Below, one piece after another: positions 16,624 to 25,770 of a stretch of 64,000 bases of DNA; the first letter of the stretch is position 1; each line of letters starts with the position of its first letter. A model generated the notes under the pieces. That model was given only the letters and a program-made list of their open reading frames with translations, had not been told where the DNA came from and did not search any database. The translations under genes were made by a program, and so were the position numbers. The stretch lies in NCBI GenBank assembly GCA_028820215.1, contig JAPPKD010000128.1, positions 1 through 64,000 of the forward strand, written 5' to 3'. This stretch comes from Spirochaetaceae bacterium (GTDB lineage: Bacteria; Spirochaetota; Spirochaetia; SZUA-6; Bin103).

Positions 16624-16661
16624 CGCGCGGCCGAAGCCGCCCTCATCGGCGGCCACTCCGC

Positions 16662-18398
16662 TCAGCGCTTGACCTTGAAGTTGTAGGTGCGGTTGTAGAT
16701 CACCTCCAGGTCGATGGCGCCGGCGCTCTTCACCTCGCCGATGAAGTCGTCCCACTCATCCATCGGCCGGCGGCCGGTGATGAACAGGTCGACGTTCTCC
16801 AGCACCGTGTCGAGCGTGCTGGTCTTCAGATCGGCCACCTTGCGCTGCTCGTCGACCGAGAAGGGCAGCGGGAACTTGCCGATCACGTTGCTGTCCTGCT
16901 CCAGCTCGGCGATCTTCGCCGTCGTAAACGCGAAGGCCGGTGACGGCCAGCGCTGCGCGTCGCCGTCGAACAGGTGGATCTGGTAGAGCGCCCAGCGCGG
17001 CCACACCTGGTACAGGCTGTAGTACTGCACCTCGCGCTTCTCCTCCGGCGTGACCTTGGTGACGTCTCCTTTCACGTCGTCGCGCTCGCGAAGTGCCTTC
17101 CAGCGCCCGTCCCGCTCGTAGAACTCGGGCGTGTTGCCGGTGTACTCCGGCCGCACGTCGACCTCACCGCCTACCAAGTCGTAGTGCTCGCCTTCCAGGC
17201 CGTAGTTCGTCCACCGGACTCCCTCCTCGGAGTAGAGCCAGTCGACGAACGCCAGCGTCTTGGCCAGCTTCGTGGGGTCGGACTCCAGGGCCTTGCTCAC
17301 CGCCAGGCCGTCCGGGTCCAGCGAGCTGCCGGACAGCGGCTGCGCCAGCGGAAGGCTGATGCGATCGCCCAGGAACAGCGGATAGACCTCCGGCCACCAC
17401 TGCTCGCGCAGGCCGTTCACGGACCATTCGTGCCAGCGCAGGATGTTCGCGTGGCGGTTGATCTGGTAGGCCGAGAAGGGCGCCAGGGTGTGGCGGCCGT
17501 CCTTGTTCGGGGCCGCCTCGAACAGCTTCTGCCAGTCCCGGTAGTTCTCGGTGATGTAGGTCTGCGAGATGAGCTTCTCGTCATACAGCCCCTTGACGTA
17601 CTCGACCGCCTCCTTGAAGCGCGGATGCAGCGCTGTGTACAGGAACTGGTCCTCGTCGCGGAAGTAGTTGATGTCGATGTCGCCGATGCCCATCGAGTTC
17701 AGCGTCGCCTGCAGCGCGGTGTTGGCGCCGTTGGCGATCCCCCGCCAGTAGAGGCCGACGATCGGGTAGATGTCAGGCTCCATGTCCCGGAACTGCGTGG
17801 CGACCTCGGCCAGCTCATCCAGCGAGCCGGGCACCGGCAGGCCGCTGCGCTCGACGAGTTGGTCCTCGTTGTAGCCCCACTGGATGTCCTTGTCGTTCTG
17901 AGTCGAGAACTTGGGAGCCATGTACAGCGATCCGTCGATCAGCGTGTAGGCGAAGCGGTACTGCTCGTAGCGGTCCAGCCAACTCCGCAGGTTCGGCATC
18001 CAGTCCAGGTAGTCGGCCAGGTTCAGGAAGCCTCCGAACGTCCCGTACTCGAAGCTCTCACTGGCCGTGACCTGCGCCAGGTCCGGGATGTTGCCCATGG
18101 CCAGCGTGATCTGCTTCTTCTCCGGGTACGGCACCTCGTTGAAGGTGAGCTGGACGTTCAGGGCTTCCTGCACGTCGATCCATAGGAGCTGACCCTCGGA
18201 GGGGTACCAGTACTTCGGACCGAGCATCGTCAGCTCGAGCGTCTCGTCGAACGGCATCGAGACGTCCGCCAGGTCCACGCCCATGCCGGCGGCCGCCTCC
18301 GTGGCGGCCTCGCCCTGGCCGTCGGCCCAGGCTCCGGCCCCGGCGAGCACGAGCCCCGCGGCGATCAAAACGAAGATTCGGAATCGGGGAGCGATCAT
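16662..18398 (-). CDS. Importer 2 solute-binding protein (extracellular family 1)
   Basis: A 578-residue periplasmic protein. The signal peptide (RIFVLIAAGLVLAGAGAWA) is followed by DGQGEAATEAAAG, the GQ-rich spacer typical of spirochaete binding proteins. The mature domain shows ELTMLGPKYWYPSEGQLLWI, YPEKKQITLAMGNIPDLAQV and a C-terminal GRRPMDEWDDFIGEVKSAGA, a motif shared with importer 3 (GQRPMSEWGQFQQELASAGA). The start is supported by AGGAGGTG 6 nt before the ATG. Last gene of a five-gene operon (23529 to 16662) with two permeases, a GH39-like enzyme and a propeller. Ligand probably an oligosaccharide, by context. Confidence 0.87.
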   Translation of the reverse strand: MIAPRFRIFVLIAAGLVLAGAGAWADGQGEAATEAAAGMGVDLADVSMPFDETLELTMLGPKYWYPSEGQLLWIDVQEALNVQLTFNEVPYPEKKQITLAMGNIPDLAQVTASESFEYGTFGGFLNLADYLDWMPNLRSWLDRYEQYRFAYTLIDGSLYMAPKFSTQNDKDIQWGYNEDQLVERSGLPVPGSLDELAEVATQFRDMEPDIYPIVGLYWRGIANGANTALQATLNSMGIGDIDINYFRDEDQFLYTALHPRFKEAVEYVKGLYDEKLISQTYITENYRDWQKLFEAAPNKDGRHTLAPFSAYQINRHANILRWHEWSVNGLREQWWPEVYPLFLGDRISLPLAQPLSGSSLDPDGLAVSKALESDPTKLAKTLAFVDWLYSEEGVRWTNYGLEGEHYDLVGGEVDVRPEYTGNTPEFYERDGRWKALRERDDVKGDVTKVTPEEKREVQYYSLYQVWPRWALYQIHLFDGDAQRWPSPAFAFTTAKIAELEQDSNVIGKFPLPFSVDEQRKVADLKTSTLDTVLENVDLFITGRRPMDEWDDFIGEVKSAGAIDLEVIYNRTYNFKVKR

Positions 18399-18505
18399 GT
18401 CGCACCTCCTGTCGTGTGGTTTGGATTGGATTCGAGGTTGGCCGCACCGCCGCGGAGGCCCCCTCGGCCATCGGCGTGACCTCATCGCGCGCACTCCTGC
18501 ATGGG

Positions 18506-19414
18506 TCATCCGCGGATGGCACCGATCATCGTGCCCTTGATCAGGTACTTCTGGGCGAACGGATAGATGAGGACGATCGGGACGAGGGTGAGCACCATGA
18601 TGGAGGCGCCCAGGATTCGCTGCACCGGCGGCTCGCTCAGGTAGTAGCCCTTGTAGAAGCCGATGCCGGTGATCTCGTACGCCGCCTCCCCCTGGATGAC
18701 GAAGTCGCGCAGCACGAGCTGGATCGGATACCGGGCCGCGTCGTCCAAGTAGATCAGCGCCGCGAACCAGGCGTTCCAGTTCATGATGAAGAAGTAGACG
18801 ATCATGGTGGCGAACAGCGCCGAGCACAGCGGCACGTAGATCCGCACCAGCACCACCAGGTCGTTGGCGCCGTCGATCTGCGCCGACTCCTCCATCTCGT
18901 TCGGGATCTGCTGGAAGAAGGTGCGCATCATGATCATGTGCCAGGCGGAGAACGCGGTCGGCAGCACGATCGCCCACACGGTGTTGACCAGCCCCAGGTT
19001 GAGCACCAGCAGATAGGTGGGAATCAGGCCGCCCGAGAAGAACATGGTCAGCGCGATATAGACGACCACCGGTCCCTTGAAGCGCAGGCGGCGCTTCGAC
19101 AGCGGATAGGCCGCCAGCGTGTTGAGGACCAGCGCGGCGCAGATCCCCGTCGCCGTGTAGAAGATGCTGTAGCCGAAGCCGCGCAGGGTCCTGCTCCACC
19201 CCAGGATGAAGCCGTAGATGTCGAAGCTGGCGGTCTGCGCCCACGCGGCCACGGCGTAGCGATACTCCGGCTCGACCTGCGCCGGGTGGGAGAGCGAAAT
19301 CTGCAGGATCTCCAGGAACGGGTACACGGTGAGCAGCGCGAACACGCCGAGCAGCGTGGCGTTGAGCACGTCGAACCCGCCGGAGAGCGCCCGTGATCTG
19401 ATCTCAGTCCGCAC
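18506..19414 (-). CDS. Importer 2 permease, LplC/YtcP type
   Basis: A 302-residue permease: first membrane segment LLGVFALLTVYPFLEILQIS, family motif FFSGGLIPTYLLVLNLGLVN, EAA-loop motif MEESAQIDGANDLVVLVRIY, C-terminal FAQKYLIKGTMIGAIRG. It follows the LplB-type gene by 12 nt and precedes the binding-protein gene by 107 nt. It pairs with the protein encoded at 19427 and needs an ATPase that is not in the window. Confidence 0.88.
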   Translation of the reverse strand: MRTEIRSRALSGGFDVLNATLLGVFALLTVYPFLEILQISLSHPAQVEPEYRYAVAAWAQTASFDIYGFILGWSRTLRGFGYSIFYTATGICAALVLNTLAAYPLSKRRLRFKGPVVVYIALTMFFSGGLIPTYLLVLNLGLVNTVWAIVLPTAFSAWHMIMMRTFFQQIPNEMEESAQIDGANDLVVLVRIYVPLCSALFATMIVYFFIMNWNAWFAALIYLDDAARYPIQLVLRDFVIQGEAAYEITGIGFYKGYYLSEPPVQRILGASIMVLTLVPIVLIYPFAQKYLIKGTMIGAIRG

Positions 19415-19426
19415 GCACGCGCTCCT

Positions 19427-20383
19427 TCACCACAGCCGGTACTCGCTGACGCGGCGGCTCACGGTGTTGGCGGTGAGCAGCAGGATCAAGTTCAGCACGG
19501 CCAGGAAGAATCCGCTGGCGGTGCCGAAGGTCCAGTCGGCGCCCAGCAGCCCCTTGCGGTAGATGTAGGTCTGGATGACGTCGGCCACGTCGTAGGTGAT
19601 CGGCCGGTAGAGCAGCAGGATCTTCTCGAAGTTGGCGTGCACGATGCCGGGGATGCGCAGGATGAGAAGGATGGCGATCGTCGGCCGGATGCCGGGCAGG
19701 GTGACGTGCCAGGCGCGCCGCACCCGGTTGGCGCCGTCGATCGTGGACGCCTCGTAGAGCTGCGGGTCGATGCCGGACATCGCCGCCAGGTAGATGATCA
19801 TGCCGAAGCCGGTCGTCTGCCAGATCTCGGAGCCGATGTAGATGGGCAGGAACCACGGCCGCTCGACCATGAAGTAGATCGGCTGTCCGCCGGCCAGCAC
19901 GATGAGCCCGTTGACGAGGCCGCTGTTGGGGTCGAGCAGATCGATGATGATGCCCGCGATCACCACCATCGAGACGAAGTTCGGGATGTACAGAAAGGTC
20001 TGTACCGTGCCCTTGTAGATCCGGTGCCGCAGCTCGTTCAGGAGCAGCGCGAACAGGATCGGCGCCGGGAAGCCGAAGACCAGGCTGCTGATCCCGAACT
20101 TCAGGGTGTTGAGGAACGCAACCCAGAAGTGGTCGTCCTCGAACACGCGGATGAAGTGCTTGAGCCCCACCCACGGGCTGCGCCAATAGCCCAGGAACGC
20201 GTTGAACTCCTTGAAGGCGATCGTGATCCCGTACATGGGGATGTACAGAAACACCAGGATGTGCACGAGCGGCACGAGCAGCATCAGGTAGAGCCAGCGG
20301 TCGCGGACCAGGTCCGCCCGCAGGCTTGCGCCCCTGGTGGTACGGATGCCGAGCTCGACGATTCCCGTCCGCCGCCCATCCAT
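19427..20383 (-). CDS. Importer 2 permease, LplB type
   Basis: A 318-residue permease: LYLMLLVPLVHILVFLYIPM as first membrane segment, YGITIAFKEFNAF, RSPWVGLKHF, EAA-loop motif LYEASTIDGANRVRRAWHVT, and end RRVSEYRLW. The ATG at 20383 lies 11 nt after the stop of the GH39-like gene with TGAGGG between; longer upstream reading frames lack family similarity. Together with the 18506 protein it forms the membrane channel. Confidence 0.87.
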   Translation of the reverse strand: MDGRRTGIVELGIRTTRGASLRADLVRDRWLYLMLLVPLVHILVFLYIPMYGITIAFKEFNAFLGYWRSPWVGLKHFIRVFEDDHFWVAFLNTLKFGISSLVFGFPAPILFALLLNELRHRIYKGTVQTFLYIPNFVSMVVIAGIIIDLLDPNSGLVNGLIVLAGGQPIYFMVERPWFLPIYIGSEIWQTTGFGMIIYLAAMSGIDPQLYEASTIDGANRVRRAWHVTLPGIRPTIAILLILRIPGIVHANFEKILLLYRPITYDVADVIQTYIYRKGLLGADWTFGTASGFFLAVLNLILLLTANTVSRRVSEYRLW

Positions 20384-20394
20384 ACCGCGTGCCC

Positions 20395-21948
20395 TCACGC
20401 CGCTGCCGGAATCTCCAGCAGGCTCACGCTCTGCGCCGGCAGGCACAGGGTGAGACGGCACCGGTCGCCTTCGGGTTCCACGGCGATGCCGCCCGCGTGC
20501 GGCTGCGGCCGTTCGAGACTCCGCAGCTCCGCGAGCTGCTCCGGCGCGAGTTGCCCCGGCCGTCCCATCGCTTCCCACGCGCGGAAGGTGCTGCCGTGCT
20601 CGCGGTCCAGCAGGAACCAGGAGGCCTCGTCGGGGCGCAGGGCGCCGTGCGCGTCGAGCCGAATCCGCACCTCCTCGGCTGCGCATGCCGGCTCGGGCCC
20701 TTCTGCGAAGTGGTAGAGCAGGATGCGGAGCGAGCCGTCGGCGCCGCGGGTGGCGAGCCCCGCCACGCGGTCGCCCGCGCCGGCGCCGCCGAGGTCGAGG
20801 CGCTCGTCACCGAGGCGGGCCAGCATCTCGTACACGGCCCAGATCGGCTTCAGCACCGGGCCTCCGGTCAGCACCGAGCGGTTGCCCAGGAACGTGCCGC
20901 GGCTCGCCTCGTAGGCGAAGCCCCAGTACAGGATCAGGTCCGGCGTCTTGCCGCGTTCGGGGCCGAGCTCCGGCCGCCAGTGCTCCAGCGCCACCAGGCC
21001 GGTGACCAGCTTGGCCAGGAACAGGCCCGCATACTCCGTGTCGCGCAGCTCCATCGCCCGGAAGTGGCGGGTGCCCCACGCGTAGCGGCCGATCAGGCCC
21101 CACTCGTTGAGATGGAACGGCACCTCCAGGATCCGCGGGAAGGTGCGCGCGTACGCCCAGTACTCCTCCACCCAGCGCACCAGGTCGCCCACGTAGGGGA
21201 ACACCAGCGGGAAGTTGCGGGTCTCGTCGGCGCTCATGGCGTAGCGGTGAGAGGAGATGTAGTCGATGCGGACGGGGCCGCCGCTCACCTGGTCGCTGCC
21301 GCGGCCGACGTGCTCCAGGAACTGGCCCAGGGCGGCGGTCCACATCGCCGGGCCGCCCACGCGCAGCCGCGGGTGCACGCGCGTGACCGCGGCGACGAAG
21401 TGGTCGTACAGCAGGTTGTGGACCCAGCCCGGCATGCGGTCCGGCTCGTTGTAGCACTCGAAGTACCAGGACAGGACCTCGTCCTCTCCGTAGCGCGCAA
21501 GCAGGTGCTCGGTGAAGGCGCTGATCAGGGCCGTCCACCTGTCGAAGTCGTTCACGGGAACCGGACCCGACGGGGCGCGCAGCAACGACGGCACCCGGTC
21601 CATCTCCACGATCGGCCTGATGCCGGCGGCGACCCAGCGATCGTAGACTTGGTCCATGATGGAGAAGTCGTAGGCAGGGCGACCGGCGTCGTCCTCGTGG
21701 TAGATGCCGCCGCCCATCGGGATGCGCTCGGCGTCGTCCTCGCCGACCGGCGCGAAGTCGGCCATCTCGTCGGAGAGGGCGTGGTGGTTGCGCAGGTAGC
21801 GGATGGCGCCGGTCTCGCCGATGCGCTCGAACAGGTGCTCGCCGGCGCCGGAGCGGGTGTCCTGATAGAGGTGGTCGCAGCCGAGGGCCTGCCAGAACTT
21901 CGGCAGCGGCGTGCCGGGTCCCGCCGCGTCGATCGACAGCTCCCGCAT
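20395..21948 (-). CDS. GH39-like glycoside hydrolase
   Basis: A 517-residue (beta/alpha)8 enzyme without signal peptide, so it is likely to act on imported sugar inside the cell. It reads as GH39 (beta-xylosidase / alpha-L-iduronidase family): acid/base Glu168 in WYFECYNEPDRMPG, nucleophile Glu282 in PFHLNEWGLIGRY, plus N-terminal FWQALGCDHLYQD and IVEMDRVPSLLR. The C-terminal ~120 residues form the small beta domain of the family. Encoded between a propeller gene and importer 2 permeases in one operon, so its substrate is probably what that importer delivers. Xylosidase versus iduronidase activity cannot be told. Confidence 0.78.
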   Translation of the reverse strand: MRELSIDAAGPGTPLPKFWQALGCDHLYQDTRSGAGEHLFERIGETGAIRYLRNHHALSDEMADFAPVGEDDAERIPMGGGIYHEDDAGRPAYDFSIMDQVYDRWVAAGIRPIVEMDRVPSLLRAPSGPVPVNDFDRWTALISAFTEHLLARYGEDEVLSWYFECYNEPDRMPGWVHNLLYDHFVAAVTRVHPRLRVGGPAMWTAALGQFLEHVGRGSDQVSGGPVRIDYISSHRYAMSADETRNFPLVFPYVGDLVRWVEEYWAYARTFPRILEVPFHLNEWGLIGRYAWGTRHFRAMELRDTEYAGLFLAKLVTGLVALEHWRPELGPERGKTPDLILYWGFAYEASRGTFLGNRSVLTGGPVLKPIWAVYEMLARLGDERLDLGGAGAGDRVAGLATRGADGSLRILLYHFAEGPEPACAAEEVRIRLDAHGALRPDEASWFLLDREHGSTFRAWEAMGRPGQLAPEQLAELRSLERPQPHAGGIAVEPEGDRCRLTLCLPAQSVSLLEIPAAA

Positions 21949-21981
21949 CGAGCCTCCTTCGGCGTCGTCCGGTGGTGAGGA

Positions 21982-23529
21982 TCAGTCTGCGAACCGGTAG
22001 GCGAACACCGTAGCACGGTTCACGGCGAGCCGGAGCGCCACGCGCTGCCCCTGCAGGCGGGACAGGTCGCCGCCGCCTGCCCAGGACACCGGATGGCGCA
22101 CGGCATCGCCATAGAACGGCTCGCATGCCGCGAGCCCTAAGCCGTCGATCTCCCGTCCGTCGCCGTCGAGAACGGCCACCCGCACCGTGCCGCCCATCTC
22201 CAGCCCGGCCTCCCAGCGGTACCCGTAGTAGCTGCGGGCGTTGAGATACAGGCGTTTGCCCGAGACGGTCACCGGCGTGGTCACGATCTCACCCTCGCGC
22301 AGCTCCAGACTTCCGCCGCCGGCGCCGTAGGAGAATGCCGAGCCGCCGCTGAGACCGGCGAACCGGTCGCGCTTGATCACAGCCACCCCCAGGGAGCCGA
22401 ACTTGCCGTCGGCCGGCGTCCGGCGTCCGGTGTAGTAGAGCAGCATGTCGTCGCCGGCGAAGATGGGGCTGTTGACGGCCATGTCGATCTGGTCCTCGTC
22501 GAACGCTCCCTCGTCTCCGCGGGCCAGCCACGGCTCCTCGCGCCGCGGACGCTCCCACACGGTCCCGTCGCGGCTTGCAAGCAGGTAGGCCTGACACCAT
22601 CCCTCGCGCGTGCTGACGCTCGAATAGATGCCGGCGTGCTGGTTGCCGTAGGGGAAGCAGTTCATGAAGTGGGCCTGCATGGTCGAGCCGTAGTCGTCCC
22701 CCTCGTCCAGCGGGAAGGGCTTCCACGGCACGCTCCAGTGCAGGAGGTCCGGGCTGGAGGTGAGGTACGGGTTGCGCACCCGCAGACCGTGCCGGTTGGT
22801 CTGGCCGCGCAGGCAGGTGAGCAGCCACCGGGAGTTGACGGGGTCCCGGCGCAGGCAGGTCGCATCGTTGATCCCTTCCAGGACCTTCGTGGGAGGAGCG
22901 GTCCAGCGTATGCCGTCCGGGCTGGTCAGCAGGACGTGCACGTGACGGCTCTCGCCGAGCCGCCAGGCACAGGTGAGCAGCTTGTAGCGGCGTTCGGGAT
23001 CCGGTTCACCCGGGTCGATGACGACGTTGGGGCTGTCGAAGTGGGTGAGGTCCGCGGTCGCGGGCGTGGCCGGGCCGAGGTAGCGGCCGCCCCGCTCCGC
23101 GGTCAGGCCGGCTCGTGACTCGCCCCCATACACGTGCGAGACGTCGCCGTCCACCATCAGGACGATGTTGGTGGTGGCATGCTCGCCGAGCGCCCACATG
23201 CCCAGGTCGGGCTTGTCCCAGGCGATGCCGTCGCGCGACTCCGCGTAGCACAGCGTCACGGGAAGCCGCTCGTCCTTCGCCATGTAGCCGGTGCTGTACC
23301 AGAGCTGCAGCACGCCGTCCTCGGGGCGCCGCAGCACCGTGCCCCAGGCGTTTATCTGGTCGCCCTCCCAGGGACGGTCGGGACGTACCACCGGCTCCGG
23401 CCGGCGGCGCGGGCGGCCGCTGACCGGCGTCAGGTTGGTGACGCTTGCCACTTCGTGGTCGTCCAGGAACAGGTGCAGCCCGGGGTCGTGCGTGCTGTCG
23501 TCGATCGGCGGTGTGTTCTCGGAAGTCAT
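21982..23529 (-). CDS. Five-bladed beta-propeller glycosidase-like protein (propeller B)
   Basis: A 515-residue protein homologous to propellers A, C, D and E. Signatures: LHLFLDDHEVASVTNL, PEPVVRPDRPWEGDQI, LQLWYSTGYM, CYAESRDGIAWDKPDLGMW, TTNIVLMVDGD, RRYKLLTCAWRLGES, and a C-terminal tail GQRVALRLAVNRATVFAYRF. First gene of the importer 2 operon, 33 nt before the GH39-like gene. No signal peptide. It may be a glycosidase or a sugar-binding protein; no catalytic triad of GH43/GH32 can be assigned with certainty from sequence alone. Confidence 0.6.
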   Translation of the reverse strand: MTSENTPPIDDSTHDPGLHLFLDDHEVASVTNLTPVSGRPRRRPEPVVRPDRPWEGDQINAWGTVLRRPEDGVLQLWYSTGYMAKDERLPVTLCYAESRDGIAWDKPDLGMWALGEHATTNIVLMVDGDVSHVYGGESRAGLTAERGGRYLGPATPATADLTHFDSPNVVIDPGEPDPERRYKLLTCAWRLGESRHVHVLLTSPDGIRWTAPPTKVLEGINDATCLRRDPVNSRWLLTCLRGQTNRHGLRVRNPYLTSSPDLLHWSVPWKPFPLDEGDDYGSTMQAHFMNCFPYGNQHAGIYSSVSTREGWCQAYLLASRDGTVWERPRREEPWLARGDEGAFDEDQIDMAVNSPIFAGDDMLLYYTGRRTPADGKFGSLGVAVIKRDRFAGLSGGSAFSYGAGGGSLELREGEIVTTPVTVSGKRLYLNARSYYGYRWEAGLEMGGTVRVAVLDGDGREIDGLGLAACEPFYGDAVRHPVSWAGGGDLSRLQGQRVALRLAVNRATVFAYRFAD

Positions 23530-23785
23530 CGCTTCAGCCTCCCATAGCAGTGCAGTCGCGTAGCGCCGTCATCCGGTCCGCCCGGAAGGCGCCGGTTCGG
23601 GACCGGCACTTAGTGTGCACCAGCGGCACGGCCGTCGTACGACGACGATCGACCCGGAGGCCGGCATGGGGTGAGCATGGCGCCGCGGGCCGTGCGCGAC
23701 GGTGGAGCACCGCGCCGGTGGGGCCGCTGGTGGCGTGCTCGTCGCCGACCCACGTAAGATCGGGTTCCAGGGGCAAGGGCGGAAC
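23530..23785. other. Intergenic region between divergent propeller B and PhyH genes
   Basis: A 256-bp non-coding stretch that should hold the promoters of the importer 2 operon (minus) and the PhyH-creatininase operon (plus). I see no convincing -35/-10 pair, hairpin or repeat. Confidence 0.4.
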
Positions 23786-24592
23786 ATGACGGATCGATCG
23801 GGGAGGGTGACCGAGCGGGACATCTCGTTCTTTCAGGAGCAGGGCTACATCCGCTACGAAGGGTTCTTTTCCGCCGGCGAGATGAGCGAGCTGCGCGAGG
23901 CGATAGATCGTGCGATCGGGGACAACCGAGCGCGCATCAAGGGTGCTGAGGGCGGCGGGCGCGTATCGGAGGAGTACGAGCGCGTATTCAACCAGATGGT
24001 CAACCTGTGGACGGACTGTCCGGCCGCGAAGACGTTCGCCTTTCACACCGAGCTCGCCGAGGCAGGGCGGCGACTGTCGGCCTGCCGTCACGTGCGCATC
24101 TACCACGACCACGCCATGGTCAAGCCGCCGGGCCAGAGTAGCCGGGCGACCAACTGGCACCAGGACGCGCCGTACTGGCGGATGGACCCGGTCGGCTCGT
24201 TCTCGGCCTGGATCGCCGTGGACGACGTCACCGTGGAGAACGGCTGCCTGCACTTCGTGCCGGGATCGCACCGCTACGGCCGCCAGGAGCCGATCTCGCT
24301 CACGGTGGCGGGGGAGAGCATCATCGACCGGATGCAGGAACAGGGGTTCTCGGTGGCCGAGCCGGTCTCCATGGAGATGGCCGCCGGCGGCGTCACCTTC
24401 CACCACGGCTGCACCTTCCACTACGCGGGGCCGAACCGCACCGGCGCCCCGCGGCGGGCCTTCGCGATCATCTACATTCCGGACTACGTGACGTTCACCG
24501 GCGGCAACGACGCGGCCGGCGCGGCGGACGAGATGAGGGTCGGCGGCCCGTGGGACCATCCGGTCCATCCGATCCTGGCGGGCGATCCGTGA
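23786..24592 (+). CDS. Phytanoyl-CoA dioxygenase family protein
   Basis: A 268-residue Fe(II)/2-oxoglutarate oxygenase of the PhyH family. The iron site is visible: His125 and Asp127 in NWHQDAPYW and the distal His212 in TFHYAGPNRTG, which is followed by the 2-oxoglutarate-binding Arg region APRRAFAI. The double-stranded beta-helix segments WIAVDDVTVENGCLHFVPGS are typical. Such enzymes hydroxylate varied small molecules, not only phytanoyl-CoA. It is followed 13 nt downstream by a creatininase-family gene, so the two probably act on the same compound. Start at ATG 23786 (MTDRSGRVTERD). Confidence 0.85.
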   Translation: MTDRSGRVTERDISFFQEQGYIRYEGFFSAGEMSELREAIDRAIGDNRARIKGAEGGGRVSEEYERVFNQMVNLWTDCPAAKTFAFHTELAEAGRRLSACRHVRIYHDHAMVKPPGQSSRATNWHQDAPYWRMDPVGSFSAWIAVDDVTVENGCLHFVPGSHRYGRQEPISLTVAGESIIDRMQEQGFSVAEPVSMEMAAGGVTFHHGCTFHYAGPNRTGAPRRAFAIIYIPDYVTFTGGNDAAGAADEMRVGGPWDHPVHPILAGDP

Positions 24593-24605
24593 GGAGGAGT
24601 TGCAG

Positions 24606-25409
24606 ATGTACTTCGATGCCAGCCTGGACCCCTTCAAGATCGAGTTCCTGCGGCCGGACGAGCTGCGCGGGCGGATCGATGCCTGCCCGGTGGCGTTCGT
24701 CCCGCTCGGCACCCTGGAGTGGCACGGCCATCACAACCCGATCGGGCTGGATGCGCTGAAGGCGCACGGCGTCTGCCTGCACGCGGCGCAGCGGCTGGGC
24801 GGCGGCGTGGTGCTGCCGCCGTGCTACGACACCGGGCTGGTCACCCCGATGTACCAGAAGGAGCCGCAGCACTTCGGCAGCCTGATGACCATGCACCTGA
24901 CCTCGCGCGGGGTGATCGAGGACACGCTGGTCAACCTGGAGCGCACCGGCTTCAAGGTCGTGCTGTTCTACGGCGGCCATTACCCCGCGGCGCGGCTGGC
25001 GGAGTTGATCGCCAGGGACTACGCGACCGAAATGGAGGTGCGCTCCTTCATGGAGCGCACGGTGGCGGCGACAGACCGCGTCGGCGATCATGCGGGATTC
25101 GTCGAGACGTCGCTGATGATGGCCCTGCTCCCCGATCACGTGGACCTGGACCGCATCCGCCGGCGGCACCCCGACAACCTGTACGACGACCCCCTGGAGG
25201 GCATCTCGGAGAGCGACCGGCCGGTGGTGACCGCGAACGTGGAGGACGGTCGCGCTCTGCTGGCGGCGATCGCAGAGGAGCTCGCAGCGGTCTGCCGCGA
25301 CCTTCTCGCGAAGCAGGGAGGCCGGCCGACCCGCGTCAACTACGTCGGCCACGAGCGCCACGGCAGTGTTGGAGCAGATAGTCGGACTAGTCGAGATAGC
25401 GTCACATGA
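24606..25409 (+). CDS. Creatininase-family amidohydrolase
   Basis: A 267-residue member of the creatininase family, metal-dependent amidases that cleave creatinine or formamide rings. Metal-site motifs: PLGTLEWHGHHNPIGLDALK with Glu, His and Asp, VVLFYGGHYP, and the acidic/His-rich DHAGFVETSLMM. The start at 24606 has AGGAGG 8 nt upstream. The last ~14 residues (after GHERHGSVGA) look unlike the family and run into the leader of the antitoxin gene at 25406, whose ATG overlaps this stop by 4 nt. The C-terminus may have been altered when the antitoxin gene arrived. Substrate unknown. Confidence 0.85.
   Translation: MYFDASLDPFKIEFLRPDELRGRIDACPVAFVPLGTLEWHGHHNPIGLDALKAHGVCLHAAQRLGGGVVLPPCYDTGLVTPMYQKEPQHFGSLMTMHLTSRGVIEDTLVNLERTGFKVVLFYGGHYPAARLAELIARDYATEMEVRSFMERTVAATDRVGDHAGFVETSLMMALLPDHVDLDRIRRRHPDNLYDDPLEGISESDRPVVTANVEDGRALLAAIAEELAAVCRDLLAKQGGRPTRVNYVGHERHGSVGADSRTSRDSVT
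25379..25399. promoter_or_regulatory. Candidate operator of the Phd-like antitoxin
   Basis: TAGTCG-gac-TAGTCG (25379-25393), followed by a partial third copy aga-TAG, is a direct repeat with a 9-nt period immediately before the antitoxin ATG at 25406. Phd/YefM antitoxins commonly repress their own promoters at short repeats. The repeats lie inside the 3' end of the creatininase gene. Confidence 0.3.
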
Positions 25410-25681
25410 GCGTCATCTACTCGACATACGAAGCCAAAGCGCGCTTCTCGGAGGTGCTGCGCCTGGTGCGATCCGGCACGCTGGTCACCGTCTCATACCG
25501 CGGCGAGCCGGTCGCAGAGATTCGTCCCATCGCGCAGCGTCCCCGGACCATCGCAGAGCGGCTCACCGAGTTGGAAGAGCGTGGTGTTCTGGTGCGCTCG
25601 CACGAGCCGCGCAAACCGCTCGCGGCCGTGGCGCGCAGAGCGGGGGCGCTGGATCGCTTTCTTGCCGAGCGCAACGGATGA
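25406..25681 (+). CDS. Phd/YefM-family antitoxin, without an adjacent toxin
   Basis: A 91-residue protein. The N-terminal Phd fold reads MSVIYSTYEAKARFSEVLRL and VTVSYRGEPVAEIRPI; the C-terminal toxin-binding tail is LEERGVLVRSHEPRKPLAAV then RRAGALDRFLAERNG. This is the usual partner of a VapC/PIN toxin whose start overlaps the antitoxin stop. Here an ATGAGTAGAGCAGTG start-like segment is present at 25678, but what follows is not a PIN domain and runs into the sialidase gene. The toxin therefore seems deleted. The start overlaps the creatininase stop (ATGA). Confidence 0.8.
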   Translation: MSVIYSTYEAKARFSEVLRLVRSGTLVTVSYRGEPVAEIRPIAQRPRTIAERLTELEERGVLVRSHEPRKPLAAVARRAGALDRFLAERNG

Positions 25682-25770
25682 GTAGAGCAGTGCCCGTAGC
25701 AGCGCGCCTGGCTCACTCCGCCGGCAGGCCTGATGTGCTCGGGCGCTCTCGTCCGTATCATGGCAACGCC

